DNA from: Lentisphaerota bacterium
GTDB taxonomy: Bacteria > Verrucomicrobiota > Lentisphaeria > Victivallales > SZUA-371
NCBI GenBank assembly: GCA_003246475.1
Contig: QKAL01000103.1
Span: forward strand, 1 to 42,613
Length of the DNA: 42,613 bases
Direction: 5' to 3'
Shown: piece by piece, positions 24,757 to 31,682 of the stretch
Numbering within the stretch: the first letter of the stretch is position 1
How the letters are laid out: every line of letters begins with the position of its first letter
Notes under the pieces: model-generated
Told to the model about the DNA's origin: nothing
What the model saw: the letters and a program-made list of their open reading frames with translations, nothing else
Database searches by the model: none
Position numbers and translations under genes: made by a program

Positions 24757-24900
24757 ATGTTTGCGTTTATATTCGTCTTATTCTTTTTGATCGCTTCGTT
24801 TCTGCTGATCGGCGGAGCCGTGGCGGCATTCTGCATTATTCTGCTGCCCCACAGTCATCCGCTGAGTCGTTTTTTCCGGCGTACTGCCGTCAGACGTTGA
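24757..24900 (+). CDS. 47-residue membrane microprotein, possible moron gene
   Basis: The product MFAFIFVLFFLIASFLLIGG... has one strong membrane segment at residues 2-30 and a short basic tail (HPLSRFFRRTAVRR) that should stay in the cytoplasm. AAAGGGG lies five bases before the ATG and a good promoter sits just upstream. It is the only rightward gene inside the leftward late operon, placed between the tape measure and the frameshifted tail chaperone, where no gene is expected. Independent promoter and opposite direction are the marks of a moron, a cargo gene expressed from the prophage. Possible roles are superinfection exclusion or membrane interference; there is no direct evidence. Confidence 0.6.
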   Translation: MFAFIFVLFFLIASFLLIGGAVAAFCIILLPHSHPLSRFFRRTAVRR

Positions 24901-24901
24901 T

Positions 24902-25332
24902 TTATCCACCGAGCATTTTACCGAGGCGTTCCCAGAATTCGTTTTCCAGGAACCAGGCTTCAGCCAGGCTGTCGGTGCTGATCGGTCGCCCGGGAAAATG
25001 TTTCCGGGCATACACCATAAGCAGATCCAGACTGCCTTCATCTTTTTTTAACTGCTGAAGCCGCTGCTCTACTTTTTTACCTCGATCAGAACCTCGCCCT
25101 GAAATTCCTGAACGACCTCGCCGGCGATATTCAGCGCCAGTCCGAGATCGCAAAACTCATCGAGCGCTTTCTGTTGCTTCTCGTCGGTCAGGCTCCGGCG
25201 CAGAAAACGTTTTGCCGGCAGCACTTTATCGTCCGGTTTCATCTCATTGATGTACCGGTTGAAATTTTCACTGGTAACCGTAAAGGTGAAATCCGCCTTG
25301 CCGATGGTAACAACAATTTTTTTCTCAGCCAT
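24902..25332 (-). CDS. Tail assembly chaperone, long form made by -1 frameshifting
   Basis: If ribosomes slip back one base at A-AAA-AAG (25072-25078), translation continues past the TAG of the short form for 56 more residues (VEQRLQQLKKDEGSLDLL... to the stop at 24902). The resulting 143-residue protein would correspond to the E+E' or G-GT long chaperones of P2 and lambda, which bind the tape measure during tail assembly. The extension has a coherent helical composition and ends just ahead of the tape measure gene, exactly as in those phages. It has no start and no ribosome binding site of its own, which supports expression only as a fusion. Confidence 0.85.
25069..25332 (-). CDS. Tail assembly chaperone, short form (gpE-like)
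   Basis: The 87-residue protein MAEKKIVVTIGKADFTFTV... belongs to the putative phage tail assembly chaperone group found in K139-like phages (a small beta hairpin followed by helices). It lies between the tube gene and the tape measure, the expected place for P2 gpE. It binds the tape measure and promotes tube polymerisation, and is absent from the finished tail. It ends LIEVKK-stop, with the last two Lys codons being part of the slippery heptamer. Confidence 0.85.
   Translation of the reverse strand: MAEKKIVVTIGKADFTFTVTSENFNRYINEMKPDDKVLPAKRFLRRSLTDEKQQKALDEFCDLGLALNIAGEVVQEFQGEVLIEVKK
25072..25078 (-). promoter_or_regulatory. Programmed -1 frameshift site A-AAA-AAG
   Basis: In the chaperone frame the codons read GTA-AAA-AAG-TAG, giving the canonical slippery heptamer A-AAA-AAG directly against the stop codon. 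The stop is encountered at once if no slip occurs. A short stem, CTTCA with TGAAG, can form downstream. This heptamer is among the most efficient in bacteria. Confidence 0.85.
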
Positions 25333-25393
25333 TTTTTTCTCGCTTTTCGTTAATGGGTTGTGAGTTGATGACTATTTATGGAACCGGGATCCT

Positions 25394-25852
25394 CTAGCTG
25401 GAGGAAGTTTCCGATTCCTGGTTGACGTATGGGGTGCCGTCGATTTCGACGAACTTCGGACTGGTGACGACATAATCCAGTTCGAATTCCGTTTCATCGG
25501 TGCTGCCTTTGTCGATGTTGAGCAGACTGGCCAGCTTGATCTTGCAGCCGTAAACATTGACCTTGAACTCATCGTCGCCCAGCTTGGCATAGCTCTGGAT
25601 GTCGAACGTGTCGAGATCCTGGAACGATTTGGCGGTCTTTGCCGCGTTGGTGAACGCCTTCAGTCCGCTCCGGTCGATGGTGATTTTGCCGCTGCCTTCC
25701 ACATCGCCCTTCAGCCAGCCGTCCGGACGGCCGTTTCGTTTGGCCGCCGTGCTGTTGTCGGTAATGTCCAGCGTGAATTTTTTCACGTGTACCGAAAATT
25801 CGCCCAGATCGATGTCGAAACTGAGCCCGTTGAACCTTTGTGTCCCGTTCAT
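25394..25852 (-). CDS. Tail tube protein, DUF2597 (P2 FII equivalent)
   Basis: The 152-residue protein starts NGTQRFNGLSFDIDLGEFSVHVKKFTLDITDNS and includes GWLKGDVEGSGKITID, the pattern of the DUF2597 family in K139-like phages. It lies just after the sheath gene, where P2 has the tube gene FII, so it should form the inner tube of the contractile tail. The mid part (YAKLGDDEFKVNVYGCKIKLASLLNIDKGSTDETEFELDYVVTSP) fits the beta-barrel ring fold of tube proteins. The C-terminus is Ser-rich and short. Confidence 0.85.
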   Translation of the reverse strand: MNGTQRFNGLSFDIDLGEFSVHVKKFTLDITDNSTAAKRNGRPDGWLKGDVEGSGKITIDRSGLKAFTNAAKTAKSFQDLDTFDIQSYAKLGDDEFKVNVYGCKIKLASLLNIDKGSTDETEFELDYVVTSPKFVEIDGTPYVNQESETSSS

Positions 25853-25883
25853 ATCGGAATGCCTCCTGTTTTGTGGTTATAGG

Positions 25884-27005
25884 TTAGGAAAGATCGAGCC
25901 CCAGATACAGCGTGATCGATTTCGGACATTTGTACGGTTTGGCGGTAATCGCGATCGCAACATCGGTGTTGGAACTCCAGACGATCGAGATGGCATCCGC
26001 TGCCGGCGATTCGATCATCGGCGGCATTTCAACCCCGAGAATGGTGACCGGAACCGACGCTTGCCGCAATGGCCGCGCAAAATAGGTCTGGTTCGCGCTG
26101 ATGCTCTTGGCCGTGTCGTTCAGACGCCGGTCCGCGATCCGGCTGATGGCCAGAATGCGGACGCGACGCGCCAGATAATCCAGGATCCGGCGATATTCGT
26201 AGACTTGAAAATCTCCCCCCTCGACATCGAGCATCATGTGATCGGCCCAATACATGCCGTCATAACCGGTATACCACTGCGCGACGCTGAATCTCGCGTC
26301 GGACAAGGTGGACACGGTGGCCGAATTCAACGGATCGCCGTTCTTATCCACCGGAGCGGCGCCGAGTCCGACCAGGGCGCCGGTTACCACCCGCATCGGG
26401 CTGTCGGCAATCGAAGTGCCCGGATCGCAGAGTCTGCCGGAAACCACCCCGAGGTCATTGCCGTGCAGAAGAGGAACCAGGCAAACGCGATCGGCGGCAA
26501 CGTTATTGACCAGCAGTCCCAGCGCCGCCAGATAGTCGCTCCAGGTCTGGGTGGCGGCGTCAATGCCGGCCACCGCCGCGTGAATTGTCAAAAATTTGGC
26601 AAAACGGCTGAGGCATTCAACCGCCGCGACCTGTGCGCCTTCTACCTCGGCTTTGCTGGCGAGCTGGTGACAGATCACCACGGCTTCGACATTCAAATCG
26701 TGCGGTTTTTCGAGCACGGAATACAGAATTTCTTTCCAGTCGTCGACATCGAAATCGACGCCAACCGCATAACAGGCGAAATTGGTGCTCCGGGCATTCT
26801 GCCGGGCTGCGGTTATCTGCGTTTTGAGTTCGGAGGTTCCGGCGCCGAGAAGAGCGTCCAGATCGCTGTTCGCACTGATCGGAATGACCTTATGCAGTGA
26901 AGCGGCGTTCGCGATCTCGCCGAGATACAGCCACACGCGCTCGACCGCAGTGAAGTTACCCTGATTGTTGTTAACCTGAATTACATTTACGGTTCCGGTT
27001 GCCAT
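25884..27005 (-). CDS. Tail sheath protein, DUF2586 (P2 FI equivalent)
   Basis: The 373-residue protein matches DUF2586, the sheath of K139-like phages: GTVNVIQVNNNQGNFTAVERVWLYLG, ISANSDLDALLGAGTSELKTQI, VIPISANSD and a C-terminal half with WYTGYDGMYWADHMMLDVEGGDFQVYEYRRILDYLARRVRILAISRIADRRLNDTAKSI. The last part resembles the conserved sheath handshake region. It contracts around the tube to drive DNA injection. It follows gene S by 16 bases and precedes the tube gene. Confidence 0.88.
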   Translation of the reverse strand: MATGTVNVIQVNNNQGNFTAVERVWLYLGEIANAASLHKVIPISANSDLDALLGAGTSELKTQITAARQNARSTNFACYAVGVDFDVDDWKEILYSVLEKPHDLNVEAVVICHQLASKAEVEGAQVAAVECLSRFAKFLTIHAAVAGIDAATQTWSDYLAALGLLVNNVAADRVCLVPLLHGNDLGVVSGRLCDPGTSIADSPMRVVTGALVGLGAAPVDKNGDPLNSATVSTLSDARFSVAQWYTGYDGMYWADHMMLDVEGGDFQVYEYRRILDYLARRVRILAISRIADRRLNDTAKSISANQTYFARPLRQASVPVTILGVEMPPMIESPAADAISIVWSSNTDVAIAITAKPYKCPKSITLYLGLDLS

Positions 27006-27021
27006 TTTTCAGTTTTCCTTA

Positions 27022-27816
27022 TTAATTGTTGTACTTGAATTTAAATTTTGCGGCCAACCTGCGCGGCATCAGATCCACATAGAGGTTTTCCATCACCGTG
27101 TCGCCCATGGCGCGGATCTGCTCCGGTCTCGCTCCCAGGAATGGGCGCGCCGGCGTGCCGTCCGGAATATTGCTCCATGATACTTTCTTCAACAGGGCTT
27201 CCACAATTGCCGCTGCCTTGGCCCGGGTGATATTTTCCCGGATCCAGCGATAGTCCGGCCTTCTGCCGCGGTAGACGAATCCCAGCCGGTACAGCATTGC
27301 CGCCTGGCTGATCGTACAGCCCGGCTCCCCGTTGACCCGCATCGGCTTGAGATTGCCGACCTTGGTCGGATCCAGAAAAAACGGGTAATTCGGCGCCTTT
27401 CGCGACAAACCCAGAGCCTTCCCGCCGTATTGATGTTTCGCCGCCACCCGTCCGACTCCGTCCTTGCGGTATTTTATCGTCACCGTGTCGTCGTCTTCAT
27501 GCCAGACCGAGAGATTTTTTTTTCTGGCCAGAAGCCACAGCATTTCCGGTCTGGTCTTGACGCGCTTGACGGATCCGTCCCGCTTTTTTCTCAGCTTGTA
27601 TTGTCCCTGCGGCATTTTTCGCGGATGAAACGGGACGCCGTCAACGGTCTTCTGGGTCTTGATGTTTTCATTGGAGTTCTTGACCACCATTCTGGCCAGC
27701 CGCCCCAGATAACGCCGTTTCAGCTTTGCCGGCAGCGTGGTGAGAAACAGGATCTCATTCAGGCTGTCGAAATTGATCTGCGAAAAATTTATTGCGATAT
27801 CAGCCGGTTGCGACAT
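27022..27816 (-). CDS. Tail completion / virion morphogenesis protein, gpS-like
   Basis: The 264-residue protein has the phage virion morphogenesis pattern: VKNSNENIKTQKTVDGVPFHPRKMPQGQYKLRKK, HQYGGKALGLSRK and PARPFLGARPEQIRAMG near the C-terminus. P2 gpS (150 residues) is needed for tail completion; this version is longer, with about 90 extra residues in the middle (QAAMLYRLGFVYRGRRPDYRWIRENITRAKAAAIV). It is strongly basic. I chose ATG 27816 because AAGGGG lies nine bases upstream; an ATG eight codons earlier is possible. It overlaps the end of the R-like gene by 17 bases. Confidence 0.8.
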   Translation of the reverse strand: MSQPADIAINFSQINFDSLNEILFLTTLPAKLKRRYLGRLARMVVKNSNENIKTQKTVDGVPFHPRKMPQGQYKLRKKRDGSVKRVKTRPEMLWLLARKKNLSVWHEDDDTVTIKYRKDGVGRVAAKHQYGGKALGLSRKAPNYPFFLDPTKVGNLKPMRVNGEPGCTISQAAMLYRLGFVYRGRRPDYRWIRENITRAKAAAIVEALLKKVSWSNIPDGTPARPFLGARPEQIRAMGDTVMENLYVDLMPRRLAAKFKFKYNN

Positions 27817-28285
27817 CCCCGATTGCCCCTTGTTCCGCATAGTTTACCGGGTACACTCCCAGGTCGTATTTTCCCCCGCGCCACTCGATCGGGCCGGTTT
27901 CCGACTCCACCAGAAAAACCTCATCCACAAAATTGATTTCACACATCGCGTCGACCAGATTGCCGCCCAGATCCACGGACTCGATTACCGGCTGTTCCAG
28001 TCTATATGTATTTCGGGTGTCGTCGTGTTCGTCGAGCCATGCCCGGATCATCAACGCCAGCAAAGCAAACGTCTCCCCGGGCAATCGCTCGATATAGATC
28101 ATTCCCCGATATCGGAAGTTCGCAAAATGCCAACCCTGCTCGGTTTCATTTTGCCCGCCGTTTTCGACGGTCATTTCCTCGACTTCGCTGTCGAAGTGTT
28201 CAACAGTGAATTTGAGAATATTCTTTTTGTCTTTCAGGTGCCTGCAAAGCTCCAGAAATCGGTTTCTGATCACGCCATCACTCAC
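27800..28285 (-). CDS. Tail completion protein, gpR-like
   Basis: The 161-residue protein is placed as P2 gpR (155 residues), between head completion L and gene S. It has a helical start (RNRFLELCRHLKDKKNILKFTVEHFDSE), a beta middle (RYRGMIYIERLPGETFALLALMIRAWLDEHD) and an ending with WRGGKYDLGVYP, in keeping with the tail completion R fold. It would cap the tail so that it can join the head. Identity is inferred from place, length and pattern. Confidence 0.7.
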   Translation of the reverse strand: MSDGVIRNRFLELCRHLKDKKNILKFTVEHFDSEVEEMTVENGGQNETEQGWHFANFRYRGMIYIERLPGETFALLALMIRAWLDEHDDTRNTYRLEQPVIESVDLGGNLVDAMCEINFVDEVFLVESETGPIEWRGGKYDLGVYPVNYAEQGAIGDVATG

Positions 28286-28296
28286 GATTGTTTACC

Positions 28297-28749
28297 TCAA
28301 ATCATCGTTATCGTCGTACTTGTCGTTCCGGTGATCGCGGCGATTGCGTCGGCCGCAAACTCCCGGTACTTTTCTTCCGTCTCCGCTCCGGTCACCGCCG
28401 CGTTTTCGGCGTCTTTGCGCCGATCGGCGGTCATGGTTTCGCGTAAAATTTCCGCTTTCGCTTCACAGTAGACCGACCGGTGCCATAGCAGCACCAGTTC
28501 GCCGGTGCCGTCAACGGTCTCCTGGGGAATCTCATCCAGCCGGGTTGCTTCCTGCTCCAGACGCCACACTTTCAATGCGCGACGGACCCGGATCACCGCC
28601 TGTTGCAGCTGTTCGATCACCGTCGCTTCCGGCAGTTCGACCGGAATGCGGTAATTCTCATAAAACTTACCGGTCGGAATCGCGGGAAAAAAATCACCGC
28701 AGAGAATGTCTCTGCTTTCCGGTACGGCAGTTTCGGTTCCCCAGCTCAT
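28297..28749 (-). CDS. Head completion protein, gpL-like
   Basis: The 150-residue protein follows the small terminase gene and precedes gpR, as does P2 gpL (169 residues). It has the helical pattern of head completion proteins (VIEQLQQAVIRVRRALKVWRLEQEATRLDEIP, then LWHRSVYCEAKAEILRETM). It would seal the portal after packaging and allow tail attachment. A gap of 111 bases separates it from gene M; I see nothing in that gap except the run-up to its start codon. Confidence 0.8.
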   Translation of the reverse strand: MSWGTETAVPESRDILCGDFFPAIPTGKFYENYRIPVELPEATVIEQLQQAVIRVRRALKVWRLEQEATRLDEIPQETVDGTGELVLLWHRSVYCEAKAEILRETMTADRRKDAENAAVTGAETEEKYREFAADAIAAITGTTSTTITMI

Positions 28750-28860
28750 ATTTTCCTCGTTTTTATACGGTTAAAGGCGAAGCGACGTCTCCGAGTGTCT
28801 GGTCCGGCTTGTCTGAAACAATTCGTTCCCGACTCCGGACACGCCGCCCCGCGGGGTGAG

Positions 28861-29595
28861 TTATTCGTTCGTTTTGCTGCCGGGTTTCGCCTGTTCGTGT
28901 TTCAACGCTTCGGCTTTTTCGGCCACGGCCTTTTCCAGTTCTTTCCTCAGCGTCTTGACGGTGGCGGTCGGATCGATCGACTGCGCCTGGACACAACACT
29001 CCAGCGCACGTTCGATGTTGCCGGCTGCCTGGTATTCTTCCGCTGCGGCCTTCAGATACTTGACTTTGATTTCGTCATGGATCTGCCAGGTCATCACCTG
29101 TTCGAAAACTTTGGAAAAATACGGTTCGACCGGATTTTTCAATGCTTTCTGCAGCTTGCGCCAGTCCAGAAACGCATCCGCGACGAATGTTTTCACATCG
29201 CGGCCGAAGCGTTGCGGCATCGGCTGGTTCTGTGCGATCGCCACGTCGGCCATGGCCAGCGCCCGGTCAATTTCACCGAGGTCGAACAGCCACACCATTA
29301 CCCGGGTAAGAACAAGGTTCTGAAATTCCTTGCCGGAGGAAATGTATTCGTCCACCAGCGGCAGATACGAGTTTACCAGTTCGCGTTTCAGCGGATCCCT
29401 CGCCGCCCCCTGCGGCAGTTCGCTCAAACGCTTGCAGTCGATATCGAGCTGCGTCAACAGCAGTTCAAAACTCGCTTTGTCTTCCGCCATCTGCCGGATT
29501 TGCGCTTTTCCCGCGGTTTCAATGGCGGCTTTGGCGGCTTTCGCCGCGTTTTCCGCCCTTACCCGTTCACGATGTGCCCATGCCAAGCTGACCAT
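28861..29595 (-). CDS. Terminase small subunit, gpM-like
   Basis: The 244-residue protein has the P2 gpM length (247) and position after the capsid gene. Diagnostic stretches are LLTQLDIDCKRLSELPQGAARDPLKRELVNSYLPLVDEYISSG, VMVWLFDLGEIDRALAMADVAIAQNQPMPQRFGRDVKTFVADAF and EYQAAGNIERALECCVQAQSIDP. It recognises the phage DNA end (cos) and supports the large terminase in packaging. Helix-rich throughout, with a charged tail (KAEALKHEQAKPGSKTNE). Confidence 0.88.
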   Translation of the reverse strand: MVSLAWAHRERVRAENAAKAAKAAIETAGKAQIRQMAEDKASFELLLTQLDIDCKRLSELPQGAARDPLKRELVNSYLPLVDEYISSGKEFQNLVLTRVMVWLFDLGEIDRALAMADVAIAQNQPMPQRFGRDVKTFVADAFLDWRKLQKALKNPVEPYFSKVFEQVMTWQIHDEIKVKYLKAAAEEYQAAGNIERALECCVQAQSIDPTATVKTLRKELEKAVAEKAEALKHEQAKPGSKTNE

Positions 29596-29608
29596 AGCCG
29601 AAATCCCC

Positions 29609-30616
29609 TTATACGAATTTGACGTTGGCAGCTTCGATCCCGGCGGCCGCTTTCAGATTCCCGATCGCATATGCCTCATTCTGGCTGATGTAATCGGCGA
29701 CGCGGTTTTTCTTCGGCTCGTCAGCGCTCTGGCGACGGAGACTGGTCCGCTGATAATACAGCTGGAGATTCTTCGGATCCGTAACCAGCAGCCCGTTTTC
29801 CGGGAACTGCGGGACAATTACCGAACGCAGACCGCCGTAGGATTTGCCGAGGATCTGGAAGTTGACCTTTTCGGTCGGGGTTTCGGCGTGTTCGCCCAAA
29901 ACCTTGTTCATGTCATGCGCCACCAGCTGCTGGCCGATGATCACCACTTCGCGACCGGTACGGTGTTCCTGGGGAATCAGACTGGAAACATCATAGACCA
30001 GCTGGTCGATGTTCTTGTAATCGCCGGTTGCCCCGATCTGGATCTTACCGGCTTCTACTGCTCCGGTGGTCAGATAGTTTTCGGCGTTATTGGTCTTCAG
30101 GTCGTAAATCCAGCCCTTATTGACATCCTGCAGCTTCGGATTGGCAGCCCGATCCGTGGTGGCCGCGGCAGACATCCCAAACCAGCCGATCAGAATGCGG
30201 TCCAGCGCGATCCGGCGATATACCGCGTTCATGTAGCGCTGGCGGAAATTCTTGTAACGCGCCCAGGCGTCGAGCAGCGAATAGAGAATGCCGACGTCGA
30301 AATTGGTCTGTTTGCACTCGTACTGGCGACCGTCCGGAGCACCGGCCATCTGCGGCTGGCGTTCGCCGTCCCCGGTCGTATCGGTACGTCCGGCCACGGT
30401 ACTGTGGATCTGCATGTCCAGGACTTCGCCCTTGATGTCATCCACCGGGATGATTGAAATTTCCGACAGAAAAGCGTCGGACTCCTGAATGGCGTCGTTC
30501 AGCAACTGCGCCATCGGCTCGGTAGCGGAAAACTGCGCGGTCGCACTGTCCACGTCATATGCCTTGGCCATGGCCGCCAGCATCTGGTTGAATAAAAGTC
30601 TGGTCTCTCTACGCAT
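29609..30616 (-). CDS. Major capsid protein, P2 gpN
   Basis: The 335-residue protein aligns well with P2 gpN: MRRETRLLFNQMLAAMAKAY, PMAQLLNDAIQESDAFLSEISIIPVDDIKGE, ERQPQ, YECKQTNFDVGILYSLLDAWARYKNFRQRYMNAVYRRIALDRILIGW and DRAANPKLQDVNKGW. It folds as HK97-type capsid subunits that build the icosahedral head. In P2 the protein is cut near its N-terminus by the gpO protease; the same is likely here. It begins 27 bases after the scaffold gene, separated by AAGGATCCTCC-type sequence containing the ribosome binding site. Confidence 0.96.
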   Translation of the reverse strand: MRRETRLLFNQMLAAMAKAYDVDSATAQFSATEPMAQLLNDAIQESDAFLSEISIIPVDDIKGEVLDMQIHSTVAGRTDTTGDGERQPQMAGAPDGRQYECKQTNFDVGILYSLLDAWARYKNFRQRYMNAVYRRIALDRILIGWFGMSAAATTDRAANPKLQDVNKGWIYDLKTNNAENYLTTGAVEAGKIQIGATGDYKNIDQLVYDVSSLIPQEHRTGREVVIIGQQLVAHDMNKVLGEHAETPTEKVNFQILGKSYGGLRSVIVPQFPENGLLVTDPKNLQLYYQRTSLRRQSADEPKKNRVADYISQNEAYAIGNLKAAAGIEAANVKFV

Positions 30617-30643
30617 GGAAGGATCCTCCTGTGTACTGCGTGA

Positions 30644-31501
30644 TTAGATGAAATCGGGGGTGTCGTTGCCGCCGGTACCGGCCGGAATCTCCTTGCCCGT
30701 GCCCTTCATCGCGGCGGTCAGCTTTTCGCTCATACCGGCAATGCTTTCCTGCATGGCCTTCTGGCTTTCCAGCAGCTTGTTGAACTGCTCATCGGTGACG
30801 CCGGTCTTTTCCGTTTCGGTCTGGCTCTTTTCGTTTTTTTCGGCTTCGGTTTTGCCCGGTACGGCGGTAAATTTGCCGACCGCTTCGACCAGCTTGGCGA
30901 CGGCGGCAGTCGTGGCCGTGATCCCGTCTGTCAACTGCTTGAACTGTGCATCGTTCATTTCGTTTTCATCCTTTTTGTTGTTGAAAATTTCCTTCAGCTT
31001 TGATAAAAATGTTTTGTCCGGATCCGCGTCCGGTTCCTTGACGGTAAACAGCTCGGCGGGCAGCTCGATGCAGTCGGCACGTTCGGCGGTAATGTCCTGC
31101 TGGCAGAAATGGATTTCGGTTGTCCCCAGACTGGCCGGACTATCCGTCAACGCCAAGCCGGTCAGATACGCCTTCCCGGTGTCGGCAAACTTCGGATTGA
31201 TTTCCATCGACGTAAACAACCGGTATTTTTCGCTGTTCTGAGCCAGCATGTATTTATTGGGCTGGAACCGGGCTTCCAGCGTGGTAGCGCCGTCCTTGGC
31301 CTTGCCGGTCCGCAGTTCCGTAACCGTGCCGAAGTTACCGTATATGTGTTCCGCATTGATAACTGCAGTATACATTTCCGGGTCATATGTCGCGGCCGCT
31401 TCGATCAGCCACGCTTCTTTGATTTCCCGGCCGTCAGCGGTCTTTCCCGCCTTGCCGATCGTCACCCAGTCGGTGGTCAATGCAACTTTTTTACCAGGCA
31501 T
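30644..31501 (-). CDS. Capsid scaffold and maturation protease, P2 gpO
   Basis: The 285-residue protein matches P2 gpO. The serine protease triad of gpO (Asp19, His48, Ser107) corresponds to Asp23 (TADGR), His52 (INAEH) and Ser124 (DSPASLGT). Conserved neighbours are SMEINPKFADTGKAYLTGLALTD. The C-terminal half (about 170-285) is the scaffold region, helical and rich in Lys, Glu and Thr. It shapes the head and then cuts capsid, itself and portal. It is the first gene of the leftward late operon and has AGAGGGA before ATG 31501. Confidence 0.95.
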   Translation of the reverse strand: MPGKKVALTTDWVTIGKAGKTADGREIKEAWLIEAAATYDPEMYTAVINAEHIYGNFGTVTELRTGKAKDGATTLEARFQPNKYMLAQNSEKYRLFTSMEINPKFADTGKAYLTGLALTDSPASLGTTEIHFCQQDITAERADCIELPAELFTVKEPDADPDKTFLSKLKEIFNNKKDENEMNDAQFKQLTDGITATTAAVAKLVEAVGKFTAVPGKTEAEKNEKSQTETEKTGVTDEQFNKLLESQKAMQESIAGMSEKLTAAMKGTGKEIPAGTGGNDTPDFI

Positions 31502-31682
31502 TTTCGCTGTCCCTCTTTAGCGTTGATTTTTCATTGATAATAACATCATGACCACATGATAACGAGAATTTTTGCAAGTCGCAACTATCTATCCATGTGG
31601 GTGTTTGTGATATTGCGTTCATCGCATGACATCACAAAAAATGCGCCATGCACGGTCGTAAAAAAGGCGTTATAATGCCGGT
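31502..31682. promoter_or_regulatory. Divergent late control region between scaffold and terminase genes
   Basis: This 181-base gap drives two operons. It holds an 8-base inverted repeat TTTGTGAT (31604-31611) / ATCACAAA (31631-31638), whose interior contains TGCG/CGCA, and a smaller one ATCATG/CATGAT at 31545-31560. Both are candidate sites for the Ogr-type activator or another regulator; they do not match the P2 spacing exactly. TATAAT at 31671-31676 lies just before the terminase start. The scaffold side is AT-rich ahead of its ribosome binding site. Confidence 0.5.

Noticed and set aside
24778-25041. An 87-residue minus-strand frame overlapping the tail chaperone extension
   Set aside because: It is a third frame over the same DNA; the -1 frameshift extension explains the coding signal better.
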